From contig JAYRJL010000005.1 in assembly GCA_041906305.1 (NCBI GenBank), positions 62,001-126,000 on the forward strand: a DNA stretch of 64,000 bases, written 5' to 3'. A model generated the notes under the pieces. That model ran no database searches. It had not been told where the DNA came from and saw nothing but the letters and a program-made list of their open reading frames with translations. The stretch is from SHVZ01 sp041906305. Its GTDB lineage: Bacteria > Pseudomonadota > Alphaproteobacteria > SHVZ01. The position numbers were made by a program, and so were the translations under genes. Positions 45,327-53,853 of the stretch are shown in pieces (position 1 is the stretch's first letter; each line of letters opens with the position of its first letter).

Positions 45327-45399
45327 CGGCGTCAGAGCCCGGTTCGGTGGGGTTTTTGACGGATCCGTGTCCCCGGCGACCGGCCGGGGACGGGGAGCC

Positions 45400-46512
45400 T
45401 CAGGCGGCCCGGAACCGCCGGCCTTCGCTTTTGCCGAACAGCACATAGTGCTGGTAGGGGTCGACCCCGGCCTCGACCAGATCGGGGTGGACCTCCAGAT
45501 AGAAGGCCGGATCGAAGCCCGCCGGGATCTCCGGATGCGCAGCGAAGGCGGACGCGAGCGGCTCGGGACGGACCGGCGCCGCGACCGCGTCCTTCCTGTT
45601 CCGGTCGAGGTCGGGCCGGGCCGCGCGTCTCAGTGCCGCACCCACTTCCTCGCCGCTGACCACGTTCGGCACCGGCCTGCCGGTCCGGATGTCGACGATG
45701 TCGCGGTAGTAGACCTTGCCGTTGTAGGTGTCGTTGGCCAGCGGTGTGGTGTAGGCGCAGCCCTCGAAGAAGTAATGGGTGACCTGGCTCCAGCGGGTCC
45801 GGAAGGGGTCCTTCTGGATGCTGCCTCCATGGACGAGGTTGGCGGCCCAGATCAGGGCCTGGCCCTTCTTCGCCTTGAACACCTCGCGCTTGATCCCCTG
45901 CTTCTGGGCCAGGCGCTCCCAAAGCTCGACGTAGCGGTGATACTCGGGGAAGGCGTCGTTGATCTGCCGGTGCGAGACGCCGAGATGCTCGTTCTGGTAG
46001 GTCGGCCACTTGTGTGAGCCCGGGTAGTAGAAGAGCGGGCCATTGTCGTCGTCGATGTCCTCGAAGGCGAGCCAGACGCCGCACATGAAGCGGTCGGGGA
46101 TCGAGTTGAAGTGGACGTAGTCGGCGTGTCCCGCCTGCTGGGTCCCGACCGGGAAGTTGAGCGTCTGGAACGGGAAGGCGCGGCGTCCGTAGATCGCCGA
46201 GAGGATGTCGAGCACCGCCGGGTTGGCCGCGATCTCGCGTACCCGATCGTCGGTCTGCCACGCGTCCTGGATGCGGGTGCTGACCGCCTTTCCTTCCTTC
46301 CAGGCCCCCCAGCCGTAGCGCTCCGGGAAATCGCGCATGATCCCGTCCATTTTCGCGACGATGTCAGGATCCGGGAAGTCGAAGACGGCATAGCCCTGCC
46401 GATGGAGATCGGCCGCGATCGCGGCGTTCGCGGGAGACAGGGAGGGAAGGAGGTCGTCGAAGAAGGGGCTCTCGACGAGAGGAACCCCGGCGAGGACGGT
46501 ATCGTGCTGCAT
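45400..46512 (-). CDS. PhyH-like 2-oxoglutarate/Fe(II) dioxygenase with C-terminal HYxxxGxxEGR module
   Basis: A 370-residue oxygenase of the phytanoyl-CoA dioxygenase fold. The iron-ligand pattern is HAD (H129, D131) in AGHADYVHFNSIPDRF, with the distal histidine H228 in NLVHGGS. A C-terminal module (about residues 330-365; DPAFYLEVHPDLVEAGVDPYQHYVLFGKSEGR) recurs in the next gene and resembles small domains found at the ends of surface-glycan and secreted proteins. It is the second of two tandem paralogues (1-64% of the sequence looks alike); the pair probably arose by duplication. Substrate unknown. Confidence 0.85.
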   Translation of the reverse strand: MQHDTVLAGVPLVESPFFDDLLPSLSPANAAIAADLHRQGYAVFDFPDPDIVAKMDGIMRDFPERYGWGAWKEGKAVSTRIQDAWQTDDRVREIAANPAVLDILSAIYGRRAFPFQTLNFPVGTQQAGHADYVHFNSIPDRFMCGVWLAFEDIDDDNGPLFYYPGSHKWPTYQNEHLGVSHRQINDAFPEYHRYVELWERLAQKQGIKREVFKAKKGQALIWAANLVHGGSIQKDPFRTRWSQVTHYFFEGCAYTTPLANDTYNGKVYYRDIVDIRTGRPVPNVVSGEEVGAALRRAARPDLDRNRKDAVAAPVRPEPLASAFAAHPEIPAGFDPAFYLEVHPDLVEAGVDPYQHYVLFGKSEGRRFRAA

Positions 46513-46575
46513 GAAGAGTTAGAACGGCGGGCGCGCGCCAAAGTTCATCGCTGCGACGAACCGTCCCGCCGGGCG

Positions 46576-47649
46576 TCAATCGGGCTTGTAGGGCCGGCCT
46601 TCGGACTTTCCGTGGGTGACGTAGTGCTGGTAGGGATCGACCCCGGCGCGAACCAGGTCGGGATGAGCGTCCATGTAGAAGACGGGATCGAAGCCGGCGG
46701 GAAGATCGGGATGGCTTCGGAAGTCCGACGCCTTCACCTCGCGGACATCGGGCTTCGCCGAGCGCTTGAGGGAGCCGCCGATCGTCTCGCCGCTGACCAC
46801 GTTCGGCACCACCTTGCCGGTGCCGATGTCGACGATGTCCCGATAGAGGACCTTGCCGTTGTAGGTGTCGTTGGCGAGCGGCGTCGTATAGGCGCAGTCC
46901 TCGAAGAAGTAGTGCGTCACCTGGCTCCAGCGGGAGCGCGAGAGGTCGTTCTGCCTGCTGCCGCCATGGACCAGGTTGGCGGCCCAGATCAGCGCCTGAC
47001 CCTTCCGCGCCTTGAACACCTCGCGCTTCAGCCCCTCGGCCTCGGCCTGCTTCTGCCAGAGGTCGACGTAGCGCGCGTATTCCGGATAGCCCTTGGTGAC
47101 GCGGCGATGCGAGACGCCCAGATGCTCATTCTGGTAGGTCGGCCACTTGTGTGAGCCCGGGTAGTAGAAGAGCGGCCCGTTGTCCTCGTCGATGTCCTCG
47201 AAGGCGAGCCAGACGCCGCACATGAAGCGGTCGGGGATCGAGTTGAAGTGGACGTAGTCGGCGTGGCCCGCCTGCTGGGTCCCGACCGCGAAGTTGAGCG
47301 TCTGGAACGGGAAGGCGCGGCGCCCGTAAAGCGTCGACAGGAGGTCGAGGACGGCCGGGTTGGCGGCGATCTCGCGCACCCGCTTGTCCTTCTGCCAGGC
47401 GTCCTGGATGCGGAGGCTGTCGAGCGTGCCGGCACGCCAGGCATCCCAGTCGTACTTCGAGGCGAAGTCGCGCCGGATGCCGTCCATCTTCCCGACGATA
47501 TCCGGATCCGGGAAGTCGAAGACGGCGTAGCCCTTGGCGTTGAGCTCGCGGGCGATCGGCGCGACGTTCGACGGCAGGGTCCCGACGAGTTCGCCGAAGA
47601 ACGGGCTTTCGACGAGCGGGACGCCGGGAAGGAGCCTCGCCCCGTCCAT
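46576..47649 (-). CDS. PhyH-like 2-oxoglutarate/Fe(II) dioxygenase, tandem paralogue
   Basis: A 357-residue paralogue of the gene at 45400: both begin with G-VPLVESPFF, share FDFPDPDIV, QTLNF, the GTQQAGHADYVHF iron motif, KWPTYQNEHLGVSH and AYTTPLANDTYNGKV, and end with the same FYxxxHPDL-AGVDPYQHY-GKSEGR module. ATG 47649 overlaps the argE stop by one base, so the two dioxygenases follow argE in one transcript. A link between ArgE and these oxygenases is not known and is inferred from position only. Confidence 0.85.
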   Translation of the reverse strand: MDGARLLPGVPLVESPFFGELVGTLPSNVAPIARELNAKGYAVFDFPDPDIVGKMDGIRRDFASKYDWDAWRAGTLDSLRIQDAWQKDKRVREIAANPAVLDLLSTLYGRRAFPFQTLNFAVGTQQAGHADYVHFNSIPDRFMCGVWLAFEDIDEDNGPLFYYPGSHKWPTYQNEHLGVSHRRVTKGYPEYARYVDLWQKQAEAEGLKREVFKARKGQALIWAANLVHGGSRQNDLSRSRWSQVTHYFFEDCAYTTPLANDTYNGKVLYRDIVDIGTGKVVPNVVSGETIGGSLKRSAKPDVREVKASDFRSHPDLPAGFDPVFYMDAHPDLVRAGVDPYQHYVTHGKSEGRPYKPD

Positions 47650-48800
47650 CAGTTCTTCTCGGCCCAGTCGAACAGCTTGCGCATGAAGGCCTCGCATTCC
47701 TGGATCTGCGAGACGTCGATGAACTCGTCGGCCTGGTGCGCCTGGGCGATGTCGCCGGGGCCGAAGATCACCGTCGGCATGCCGCCTTCCTGGAAGAGGC
47801 CGGCCTCGGTGCCGTAGGGGACGGCCCCCGCGTCGTTGAGCCCGGTCAGCAGGCGGATCAGTTCTTCCGCCGGCGAGTCCGGCCACGGCGAGAGCGGCGG
47901 GATCTCGCCGTTCTTGTGGATATGGATGTCGGCACCGGCGAAGACCTTCTTCATCTCCGGCACCAGCTTGTTGGCGGCGAAGGCCTTGATGCGCTCGATG
48001 ATCGGGTCGGTGGTCTGGCCCGGCAGCACGCGCAGCTCCAGCAGGAACTCGCAATGGTTCGGGATGATGTTGCCGGCGGTGCCGCCCTTCAGCATGCCGA
48101 TGTTGAAGGTCGGATACGGCGGCTGGAAGCCGTTCTTCGGATCGGCCTTGGCGATCAGCTCGTCCTGGATGCGGAGGATCTCCGAGATCAGCCGCACCGC
48201 GTAGAAGTTCGCGTTGACACCGCGCTCAGGCCCGCTCGAATGGCCTTCGAGGCCGTGCACGTGCACGCTCCACGAGCCCGCGCCCTTGTGCTGGTTGATC
48301 AGCTTCATCATCGTCGGCTCGCCGACGATGACCACGCGCGGCCTGGGCAGGTTCTCGACGATGTCCTTGATCAGCGTGCGCGCGCCGTGACAGCCGACCT
48401 CCTCGTCGTAGGAGAAGGCGAAATGGATCGGCGTCTTGAGATTCTTCTTCACGAGCTCGGGCACGAGGTGGAGCGCCACCGCGATGAAGCTCTTCATGTC
48501 CGAGGTGCCGCGCGCGAAGAGACGGTTGCCTTCGCGCCGGACCTTGAACGGATCGGAGGTCCATTTCTGACCGGCGACCGGCACCACGTCGGTGTGCCCC
48601 GACAGCACGACGCCGCCGGCACCCTCGGGCCCGATCGTCGCGTAGAGGTTCGCCTTGGTCTTCTCGGCGTTGAAGGTGAGCCGGCTGTCGATGCCGAAGC
48701 CCTTGAGATAGGCGCGGACGTCGTCGATCAGCGCGAGGTTGGACAACGCCGAGGTGGTGTCGAAGGCGATCAGCCGCTCGACCATCGCGATCGCGGACAT
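47649..48800 (-). CDS. argE: Acetylornithine deacetylase
   Basis: An M20 metallopeptidase-family enzyme that removes the acetyl group of N-acetylornithine. The 383-residue protein has the metal ligands in LSGHTDVVPVAGQKW and FSYDEEVGCHGART, and the dimerisation-domain signature GGTAGNIIPNHCEFLLELR. ATG 48800 gives the standard N-terminus MSAIAMVERLIAFDTTS; a longer frame upstream is not family-like. The presence of argE suggests the linear arginine pathway; the enzyme could also act on other N-acyl amino acids. The two PhyH-like genes follow on the same transcript. Confidence 0.9.
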   Translation of the reverse strand: MSAIAMVERLIAFDTTSALSNLALIDDVRAYLKGFGIDSRLTFNAEKTKANLYATIGPEGAGGVVLSGHTDVVPVAGQKWTSDPFKVRREGNRLFARGTSDMKSFIAVALHLVPELVKKNLKTPIHFAFSYDEEVGCHGARTLIKDIVENLPRPRVVIVGEPTMMKLINQHKGAGSWSVHVHGLEGHSSGPERGVNANFYAVRLISEILRIQDELIAKADPKNGFQPPYPTFNIGMLKGGTAGNIIPNHCEFLLELRVLPGQTTDPIIERIKAFAANKLVPEMKKVFAGADIHIHKNGEIPPLSPWPDSPAEELIRLLTGLNDAGAVPYGTEAGLFQEGGMPTVIFGPGDIAQAHQADEFIDVSQIQECEAFMRKLFDWAEKN

Positions 48801-48828
48801 GGGCTCTGAACTCCGGCTCGAAACGGTA

Positions 48829-48853
48829 CCGCCCGCGCTGGTCACGCGGGCGG
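48829..48853. terminator. Possible hairpin between apaG and argE
   Basis: CCGCCCGCG (48829-48837) and CGCGGGCGG (48845-48853) form a perfect 9-bp stem with a 7-nt loop, but no clear T-run follows on either strand. It may be a weak terminator of apaG or just a stem-loop in the 107-nt gap. Confidence 0.35.
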
Positions 48854-48907
48854 CTCGCTACTTAGCAAAAACGACCGGTCGGGCGCCAGAAGGCGCCGTG
48901 CCGCACG

Positions 48908-49519
48908 CTAGTGGAGCTGGCGCGCCTGGTGCGGGCTGTCGAGCGAGAAGGCGGGCACGGTGACCTGGAAGGTCTCGCCGCCGCCATCGTCCATCTCGTA
49001 GGTGCCGAACATGATCCCCGACGGGGTCGAGAGCGGAACGCCCGAGGTGTACTCGAAGGACTGGCCGGGCTTCAGGACCGGCTGCTCGCCGACGACGCCG
49101 CGGCCGCGGACTTCCTGCAGCCGGCCGCGGGCATCGGTGATCTTCCAGTGGCGGTTCAGGAGCTGGACGGTCTTCTCGCCGCCGTTCTCGATGCGGACGT
49201 TGTAGGCCCAGACATAGTGGTCGTCGCTGGGCGAGGACTGGTCCTCGAGGAAGGTCGGCTTGACCGAAACCTTGATCGCCTTGGTCTCGGCGACATAGGG
49301 CTTCTTGTCGTCCTTGGCCGAGGCGCGGCGGTTGCGGCGGAGCTCGGTTTCCATCGGCTTCCGCTCGGCGGCCGGCGCATTCGCCTTCGCGACCTGGGCC
49401 TTGGCGACGGGTGCCTCCGCGACCGGGGTGGCTTCCGCGATCGGCTCGGCGGCCGGGGCGTCCTGTCCCTCGACGACGTCGGGGGGGCGCTTGGACGGAC
49501 GGGAAGCTCTGGGCGGCAT
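48908..49519 (-). CDS. apaG: ApaG protein with Ala/Pro-rich N-terminal extension
   Basis: ApaG is a beta-sandwich protein linked to cobalt/magnesium tolerance and to mRNA cap-like metabolism by neighbourhood. The C-terminal part from residue about 80 has the family core (HYVWAYNVRIENGGEKTVQLLNRHW, then DARGRLQEVRGRGVVGEQPVLKPG and PSGIMFGTYEM). Ahead of it lies a 70-residue stretch rich in Ala, Pro, Glu and Lys with imperfect VAEAPVAKAQVAKANAP repeats from ATG 49519. A shorter start at the METELRR codon (49355) is possible and would give the normal ApaG length. Confidence 0.8.
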   Translation of the reverse strand: MPPRASRPSKRPPDVVEGQDAPAAEPIAEATPVAEAPVAKAQVAKANAPAAERKPMETELRRNRRASAKDDKKPYVAETKAIKVSVKPTFLEDQSSPSDDHYVWAYNVRIENGGEKTVQLLNRHWKITDARGRLQEVRGRGVVGEQPVLKPGQSFEYTSGVPLSTPSGIMFGTYEMDDGGGETFQVTVPAFSLDSPHQARQLH

Positions 49520-49733
49520 GGTGACAAGCCTTGCTCGGCCAAGAGGCCGGTTCGGGAATGGGGATGGCTGGGATTTTAGAGACCGGCCACCAGTTGTCCA
49601 GCTACGGCGCGCGCTACAGTTAAAGCCGTGACATTTTCCATGATTCCCGGGACCTGCAGCGGTATCTCCGGGCGTGCTCCACGAAATATTGTGTAACCGG
49701 AATTTCCCAGGCGCTTCAGCGGTATCGCGGTAG

Positions 49734-50189
49734 TCAGCCGCTGCGGCTGCAGGGCCCCTGGAGGGAGGCGAGGTTCTCCTCCACGTCCCGGCGGAAGCCC
49801 TGCGCCTCCTCGCCGTTGGGCCAGGTGCGCTGGCGCTCGGCCCAGGCATCGTAGCGCGCGAAGGCGAGGGCGGCGAAGACCGGGCACTTCTCTTTCGCCG
49901 GTGTCGCCAGCAGGGCCAGCAAGCGCGCGCGGGTCTCCGCCATCGCCGGACCTTCCGCCGGCTCGGCCTCGGGCAGGCGGCCGGCCCGCGCCATCTCGGC
50001 CTTCCGGGCGAAGCGCTCGGCCTCCGCGATCGCTGCGCCGTGGCGGCCGAGGAAGACCGCGTGCCGGCGTTCCTCGCGGGCGAGCGTGCCGAAGAAATCG
50101 CCCTGGTCGAGCAGAGCCGGCCGAAGCTGGGTCAGCGTCGGCGCGGTGCAGCCGGCAATAAGAAGAGTGAGAAGAAGTGCCGCTCTCAA
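49734..50189 (-). CDS. Hypothetical lipoprotein
   Basis: A 151-residue product that begins MRAALLLTLLIAGCTAP, a lipobox (LIAGC) signal peptide, so the mature protein would be lipid-anchored in the envelope at the cysteine. The rest is helical and rich in Ala, Arg and Glu, with two later cysteines (residues about 102 and 147). No domain recognised. The 214-nt gap 49520-49733 before the apaG start contains no clear feature. It lies 12 nt upstream of the DapA-family gene in the same orientation, that gene's stop being on the other side. Confidence 0.75.
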   Translation of the reverse strand: MRAALLLTLLIAGCTAPTLTQLRPALLDQGDFFGTLAREERRHAVFLGRHGAAIAEAERFARKAEMARAGRLPEAEPAEGPAMAETRARLLALLATPAKEKCPVFAALAFARYDAWAERQRTWPNGEEAQGFRRDVEENLASLQGPCSRSG

Positions 50190-50201
50190 AGGCCTTTTCG
50201 C

Positions 50202-51143
50202 TTAAAGGCCGGGCATGGTGAAGCCGTGCGTGCCGATGTCGGCGACCAGCTTCGCCTTCATCTCGTCGCCCATCGTCACCAGCGGCGGGCGCACCTGGCC
50301 CCAGCTCGCATCCTTGCGGAAATGGCCGATCACGGCCTTGAGCGCCGGGATCATCGGGTACTTCTGCATCGTGTTGCGGAAGGCCGTGACCTTCTCCTGG
50401 ATGCCGTCGGCCTCGGCCGTGCGCCAGGTCTCGAACACGCGGCGGATCTGGGACGGCGCGATGTTGCCGGTGGCGGTGATGCATCCGACGCCGCCGCCGC
50501 GAAGGCAGGCGAGCAGGCCCGCTTCCGACCCCGCGAAGGTGCCGAAGCCCGGGAAGGCATCGAGGATCGACTTCAGGTTAGCGGCATCGCCGGAGGAATC
50601 CTTGATGCCGACGACGGTATCCGGATACGCCTTGATCAGCCGCTCGATCAGCCCGAGCGAGATGCCGACCTGGGCCACCGGCGGGATGTGATAGAGGTAG
50701 AGCTTCAGCGCCTTCGAGCCGACGCGCTGCACCACTTCCGAGAAGAACGCGTAGAGCCCGTCGTCGCTGACACCTTTGTAATAGAAGGGCGGCAGCATCA
50801 GCACGCCGCCGCAGCCGCGCGCCACGGCGTGTTTCGTCGCCGCCACCGCATCGGGAAGGGCGCAGCCGCCGGTCCCCGGCATCATCTTGGATCCCGGGAT
50901 GCCCGCCTCGATCAGCCGGTCGAGCAGGTCGTTGCGCTCGCCGACGCTCATCGAGTTCGCTTCCGAATTGGTGCCGAACACCGCCAGCGCGTCGCATTTC
51001 TGCGACAGCAGCCACTTGTTGTGGGCGACGTATTTTTCGACGTCGACCGAGAGGTCGGCGCGGAACGGGGTCACCACCGGCGCCATCACGCCCTCGAAGG
51101 GCTGGGCCTTGGCCTGGGAAGCGAGCGTCTGGGCAGCGGTCAC
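50202..51143 (-). CDS. Dihydrodipicolinate synthase family (DapA-like) aldolase
   Basis: A 313-residue class I aldolase of the DHDPS/N-acetylneuraminate lyase superfamily. The Schiff-base lysine lies in VVGIKDSSGDAANLK and the proton-shuttle tyrosine in LYLYHIPPV; the N-terminal GVMAPVVTPFRADLSVDVEKYV and FGTNSEANSMSVGERNDLLD are conserved, though GTTGES is altered to GTNSEA. This suggests a catabolic aldolase rather than DapA, since GTNSEA differs from the pyruvate site of true DapA. GTG 51143 is preferred, with GAGG 6 nt upstream. Confidence 0.85.
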   Translation of the reverse strand: MTAAQTLASQAKAQPFEGVMAPVVTPFRADLSVDVEKYVAHNKWLLSQKCDALAVFGTNSEANSMSVGERNDLLDRLIEAGIPGSKMMPGTGGCALPDAVAATKHAVARGCGGVLMLPPFYYKGVSDDGLYAFFSEVVQRVGSKALKLYLYHIPPVAQVGISLGLIERLIKAYPDTVVGIKDSSGDAANLKSILDAFPGFGTFAGSEAGLLACLRGGGVGCITATGNIAPSQIRRVFETWRTAEADGIQEKVTAFRNTMQKYPMIPALKAVIGHFRKDASWGQVRPPLVTMGDEMKAKLVADIGTHGFTMPGL

Positions 51144-51383
51144 GGGAAGCCTCGGGTGGAATGGGGACGTCTGGAGGGAAAGCGGGGGCATCATGCCTAA
51201 GCCCTCCCAGGCTTTCCAGCGGCGAACCGCCGCGACTCGCTGCCTGACTCCAGGCCTTGGCCCGGGATTGCCGGTGTCCGGCCCGCTCAGTATCTTTGCC
51301 GTCGCCCGCATCCAGTCCGCTCGGAGCGGCGTTTGAAGTTCCGCCCGCCTTACGGGCAGAGACGGGTGAACGGGCTTGCGCCG

Positions 51384-52724
51384 ATGCCGATAACCAGCCG
51401 TTTCGTCGTCAGGACGGCCACCGGCTTCCTGGTCGTCGGCTTTTTCGCCCTCTTCGTCATTGTCGGCATGACCGTCTGGCTGGGCGAGCGCGCCAACAGC
51501 TTCTTCGCCGACGCCCTGGTCGTCCGTGATACGCGGAACGCGGCGATCGGACTGCGCGACGCGCTCCGCACCGCCGAGGGCGCCCAGCGCGGATTCCTCG
51601 TCACCGGCAACGAGATCTACCTCGCCCCCTTCGACACCGCCAAGGCGCAGGCGCGTCGGCAGCTCGAGAGCCTGACCCACCAGCTCGCCCAGGACGCCCA
51701 GGCGCAGCCGATGCTCAAACGGCTGTCGACGGTGGTCGACGAGAAGATCGCCGAGATGGACGAGACCGTCGCGCTGAAGAGCACCGGCGACGAGGCCAAG
51801 GCGCTGGCGGCGGTCCGCAGCAACCGCGGCAAGGCGCTGATGGACGAGGCGAACGTCTTCCTCTACGGCGTGATCCTTTCCAGCGACGAGCGGCTGGCGG
51901 CCGGCGCCAACGAGCAGCAGCGCAATGCGCTCCTGCTGCGGTCGGCCTCGATCGTCGGCGCGCTGGTGATCGTCATCGTCGTCGCCGGCGTCACCATCCT
52001 GGTCGTCCGCTATGCGCGCGAGATCGCGCAGGCCCGCGACGAGGTGACCGCCGCCAACGAAAGCCTGGAAGCGCGCGTCGAGCGGCGGACCCACGACCTG
52101 AACCTCGCGCGCGAGCGCGCCGAGGTGCTGCTGACCGAGGTCAACCACCGTGTCGCCAACAGCCTCCAGCTGGTCGCATCGCTGGTGCGGCTCCAGGCCA
52201 ACTCGGTGAAGGACGAGGCGGCGAAGGAAGCGCTGGCCGAGACGCAGGCGCGCATCTACGCGATCGCCAAGATCCACAAGAGCCTCTACGGCTCGGGCGA
52301 CGTGCGCTCGGTCGCGCTCGACGAGTATCTGCGCGAGCTTCTCGACCATCTCGCCCATACGCTGCGCGCGGAAGGCCACACCGCCACGCTCAGCCACGAG
52401 ATCGATCCGATCCGCCTGAAGACCGATGCGTCGGTGGGCCTGGGCGTCGTGCTGACCGAATGGGTCACCAACGCGTTCAAGTACGCCTATCCCGATCGGC
52501 CCGGCGAGATCCGCGTGCGGCTCAAGAGCCTCGACGGCAGCACCGGCGAGCTCGTGGTCGAGGACGACGGCGTCGGGCGCGGCGAGGCGGCGCCGGCGAA
52601 AGGCAGCGGCCTCGGCACGCGCATCGTCTCGACCATGGCGGCGGCCATGCATGCGCGCATCGACCATCCGAGCCGGCCGCAGGGCACCGCCGCGCGCCTG
52701 GTCTTCGCGGTCGCGGCGGAGTGA
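51384..52724 (+). CDS. CHASE3-domain sensor histidine kinase (HisKA_2/HWE-like)
   Basis: A 446-residue membrane kinase. Helix 1 (residues about 11-35; GFLVVGFFALFVIVGMTVWL), a periplasmic CHASE3 domain (about 36-180; DALRTAEGAQRGFLVTGNEIYL), helix 2 near IVGALVIVIVVAGVTILVV, then a short coiled coil, the HisKA_2 H-box EVNHRVANSLQLVASLVRLQA and a HATPase with DDGVGRG. Such kinases often control stress or two-component branches without a fixed partner. Starts at GTG 51366 or TTG 51333 are possible. The stop is 5 nt from a periplasmic-binding-protein gene. The 240-nt gap 51144-51383 to the DapA-like gene holds no clear element. Confidence 0.85.
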   Translation: MPITSRFVVRTATGFLVVGFFALFVIVGMTVWLGERANSFFADALVVRDTRNAAIGLRDALRTAEGAQRGFLVTGNEIYLAPFDTAKAQARRQLESLTHQLAQDAQAQPMLKRLSTVVDEKIAEMDETVALKSTGDEAKALAAVRSNRGKALMDEANVFLYGVILSSDERLAAGANEQQRNALLLRSASIVGALVIVIVVAGVTILVVRYAREIAQARDEVTAANESLEARVERRTHDLNLARERAEVLLTEVNHRVANSLQLVASLVRLQANSVKDEAAKEALAETQARIYAIAKIHKSLYGSGDVRSVALDEYLRELLDHLAHTLRAEGHTATLSHEIDPIRLKTDASVGLGVVLTEWVTNAFKYAYPDRPGEIRVRLKSLDGSTGELVVEDDGVGRGEAAPAKGSGLGTRIVSTMAAAMHARIDHPSRPQGTAARLVFAVAAE

Positions 52725-52729
52725 CGACG

Positions 52730-53845
52730 ATGCGGCTCGGTTCCTTGGCACTCGCGCTTGCCCTGGCCTCGCCCGCGTTCGCGCAGGACGGTCCGCCTGG
52801 CCTGACCACGCCGGTCGTGCTGCCGCCCTTCGATCCGGCGGCGGCGTCCTGCTCGCCGCCGCCCGGGCTCGAGAAGACGCTGGCCTTCGCCCAGGACAAC
52901 GAGCGCGAGTTCATGATGGGCGTCGGCCGCGGGCTCGCCGCCGCCGCCAAGGATCGCGGGCTCGGCTACCAGCTGGAGCTCGCCTCGAACGACGCGGGGC
53001 GGATGCGGGCACAGGTCGCGGCGCTCAAGGACGAGAAGGTCGGGGCATTGGTCGCCGCCCCGGTCGACGCGCCGTCGCTGGCGCCGGCGCTCCAGCAGAT
53101 GATCTGGTCGGGTGCCTATGTCGGCACGGTCGTGCCGCCGCCGGCGGTCTCGCTGCTCAACGCGCCGCAGTACCTGACCGGCAAGGTGCTGGCCGAGGCG
53201 GCGGCGGTGCATATCCGCTCGCGCCTCGCCGGCAAGGCGAAGGTGGTCCTACTGACCCATGACAGCCTGCAGTTCCTGGCGCCGCGCTTCACCGCGATGC
53301 GCGACACCTTCAAGGACATGCCGGGCGTGGTCGTCGTCGCCGACATCTCGCCGACGACGGTGAACAAGCAGGGCGGGCTCGCGACCATGCGGACGATCCT
53401 GCTGGCGCAGCCGAGCATCGACGTCGTGCTCGGTGCCGACACCGTGGTGCTGGGCGCGCTGCAGGCGCTGCGCGAGGCCGGCAAGGCCAGGCCCGACCAG
53501 TTCCTCGGCGGCATCGACGGCGAGAAGGAAGCGGTCGACGAGATCAAGAAGGGCAACAGCCCTTACAAGGCGAGCATCAGCCTCGCCTCGTCGGTCTTCG
53601 GCTATGCCATGGGCCAGCACGCCGCCGACTGGCTCGAGGGCAAGAGCATCCCGCAGGCGATGGACATCCTGCCGAAGGCGCTCTCGCTCCAGAACATCGC
53701 GCAGTACGAGAAGGACGTCGCCGACCCGGGCGCGGTCTATGCCGACCCGGCCAGGCGCGCCTCCTATCTCAAGATGTATGGCAACATCTGCTACGACACG
53801 CGCGATCGCTACATCAACTTCCCCTGGTCGTCTGAGCGGAAGTAG
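52730..53845 (+). CDS. Periplasmic sugar-type binding protein (Peripla_BP_4-like)
   Basis: A 371-residue exported binding protein. Signal peptide: MRLGSLALALALASPAFA-QD (cleavage about residue 18). The fold matches ribose/autoinducer-type periplasmic binding proteins: a strand-turn LAFAQDNEREFMMGVGRGLAAAAKDRG, KVGALVAAPVDAPSLAPALQQM, and the hinge-like DVVLGADTVVLGALQALREAGK. No permease or ATPase gene is nearby; it starts 5 nt after the CHASE3 kinase, suggesting that the pair senses a ligand together. Confidence 0.85.
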   Translation: MRLGSLALALALASPAFAQDGPPGLTTPVVLPPFDPAAASCSPPPGLEKTLAFAQDNEREFMMGVGRGLAAAAKDRGLGYQLELASNDAGRMRAQVAALKDEKVGALVAAPVDAPSLAPALQQMIWSGAYVGTVVPPPAVSLLNAPQYLTGKVLAEAAAVHIRSRLAGKAKVVLLTHDSLQFLAPRFTAMRDTFKDMPGVVVVADISPTTVNKQGGLATMRTILLAQPSIDVVLGADTVVLGALQALREAGKARPDQFLGGIDGEKEAVDEIKKGNSPYKASISLASSVFGYAMGQHAADWLEGKSIPQAMDILPKALSLQNIAQYEKDVADPGAVYADPARRASYLKMYGNICYDTRDRYINFPWSSERK

Positions 53846-53853
53846 CCGCTCCC

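Noticed and set aside
45179..45399. CIRCE/HrcA element upstream of dnaK
   Set aside because: No TTAGCACTC-N9-GAGTGCTAA or close variant was found; RpoH-like control is more likely.
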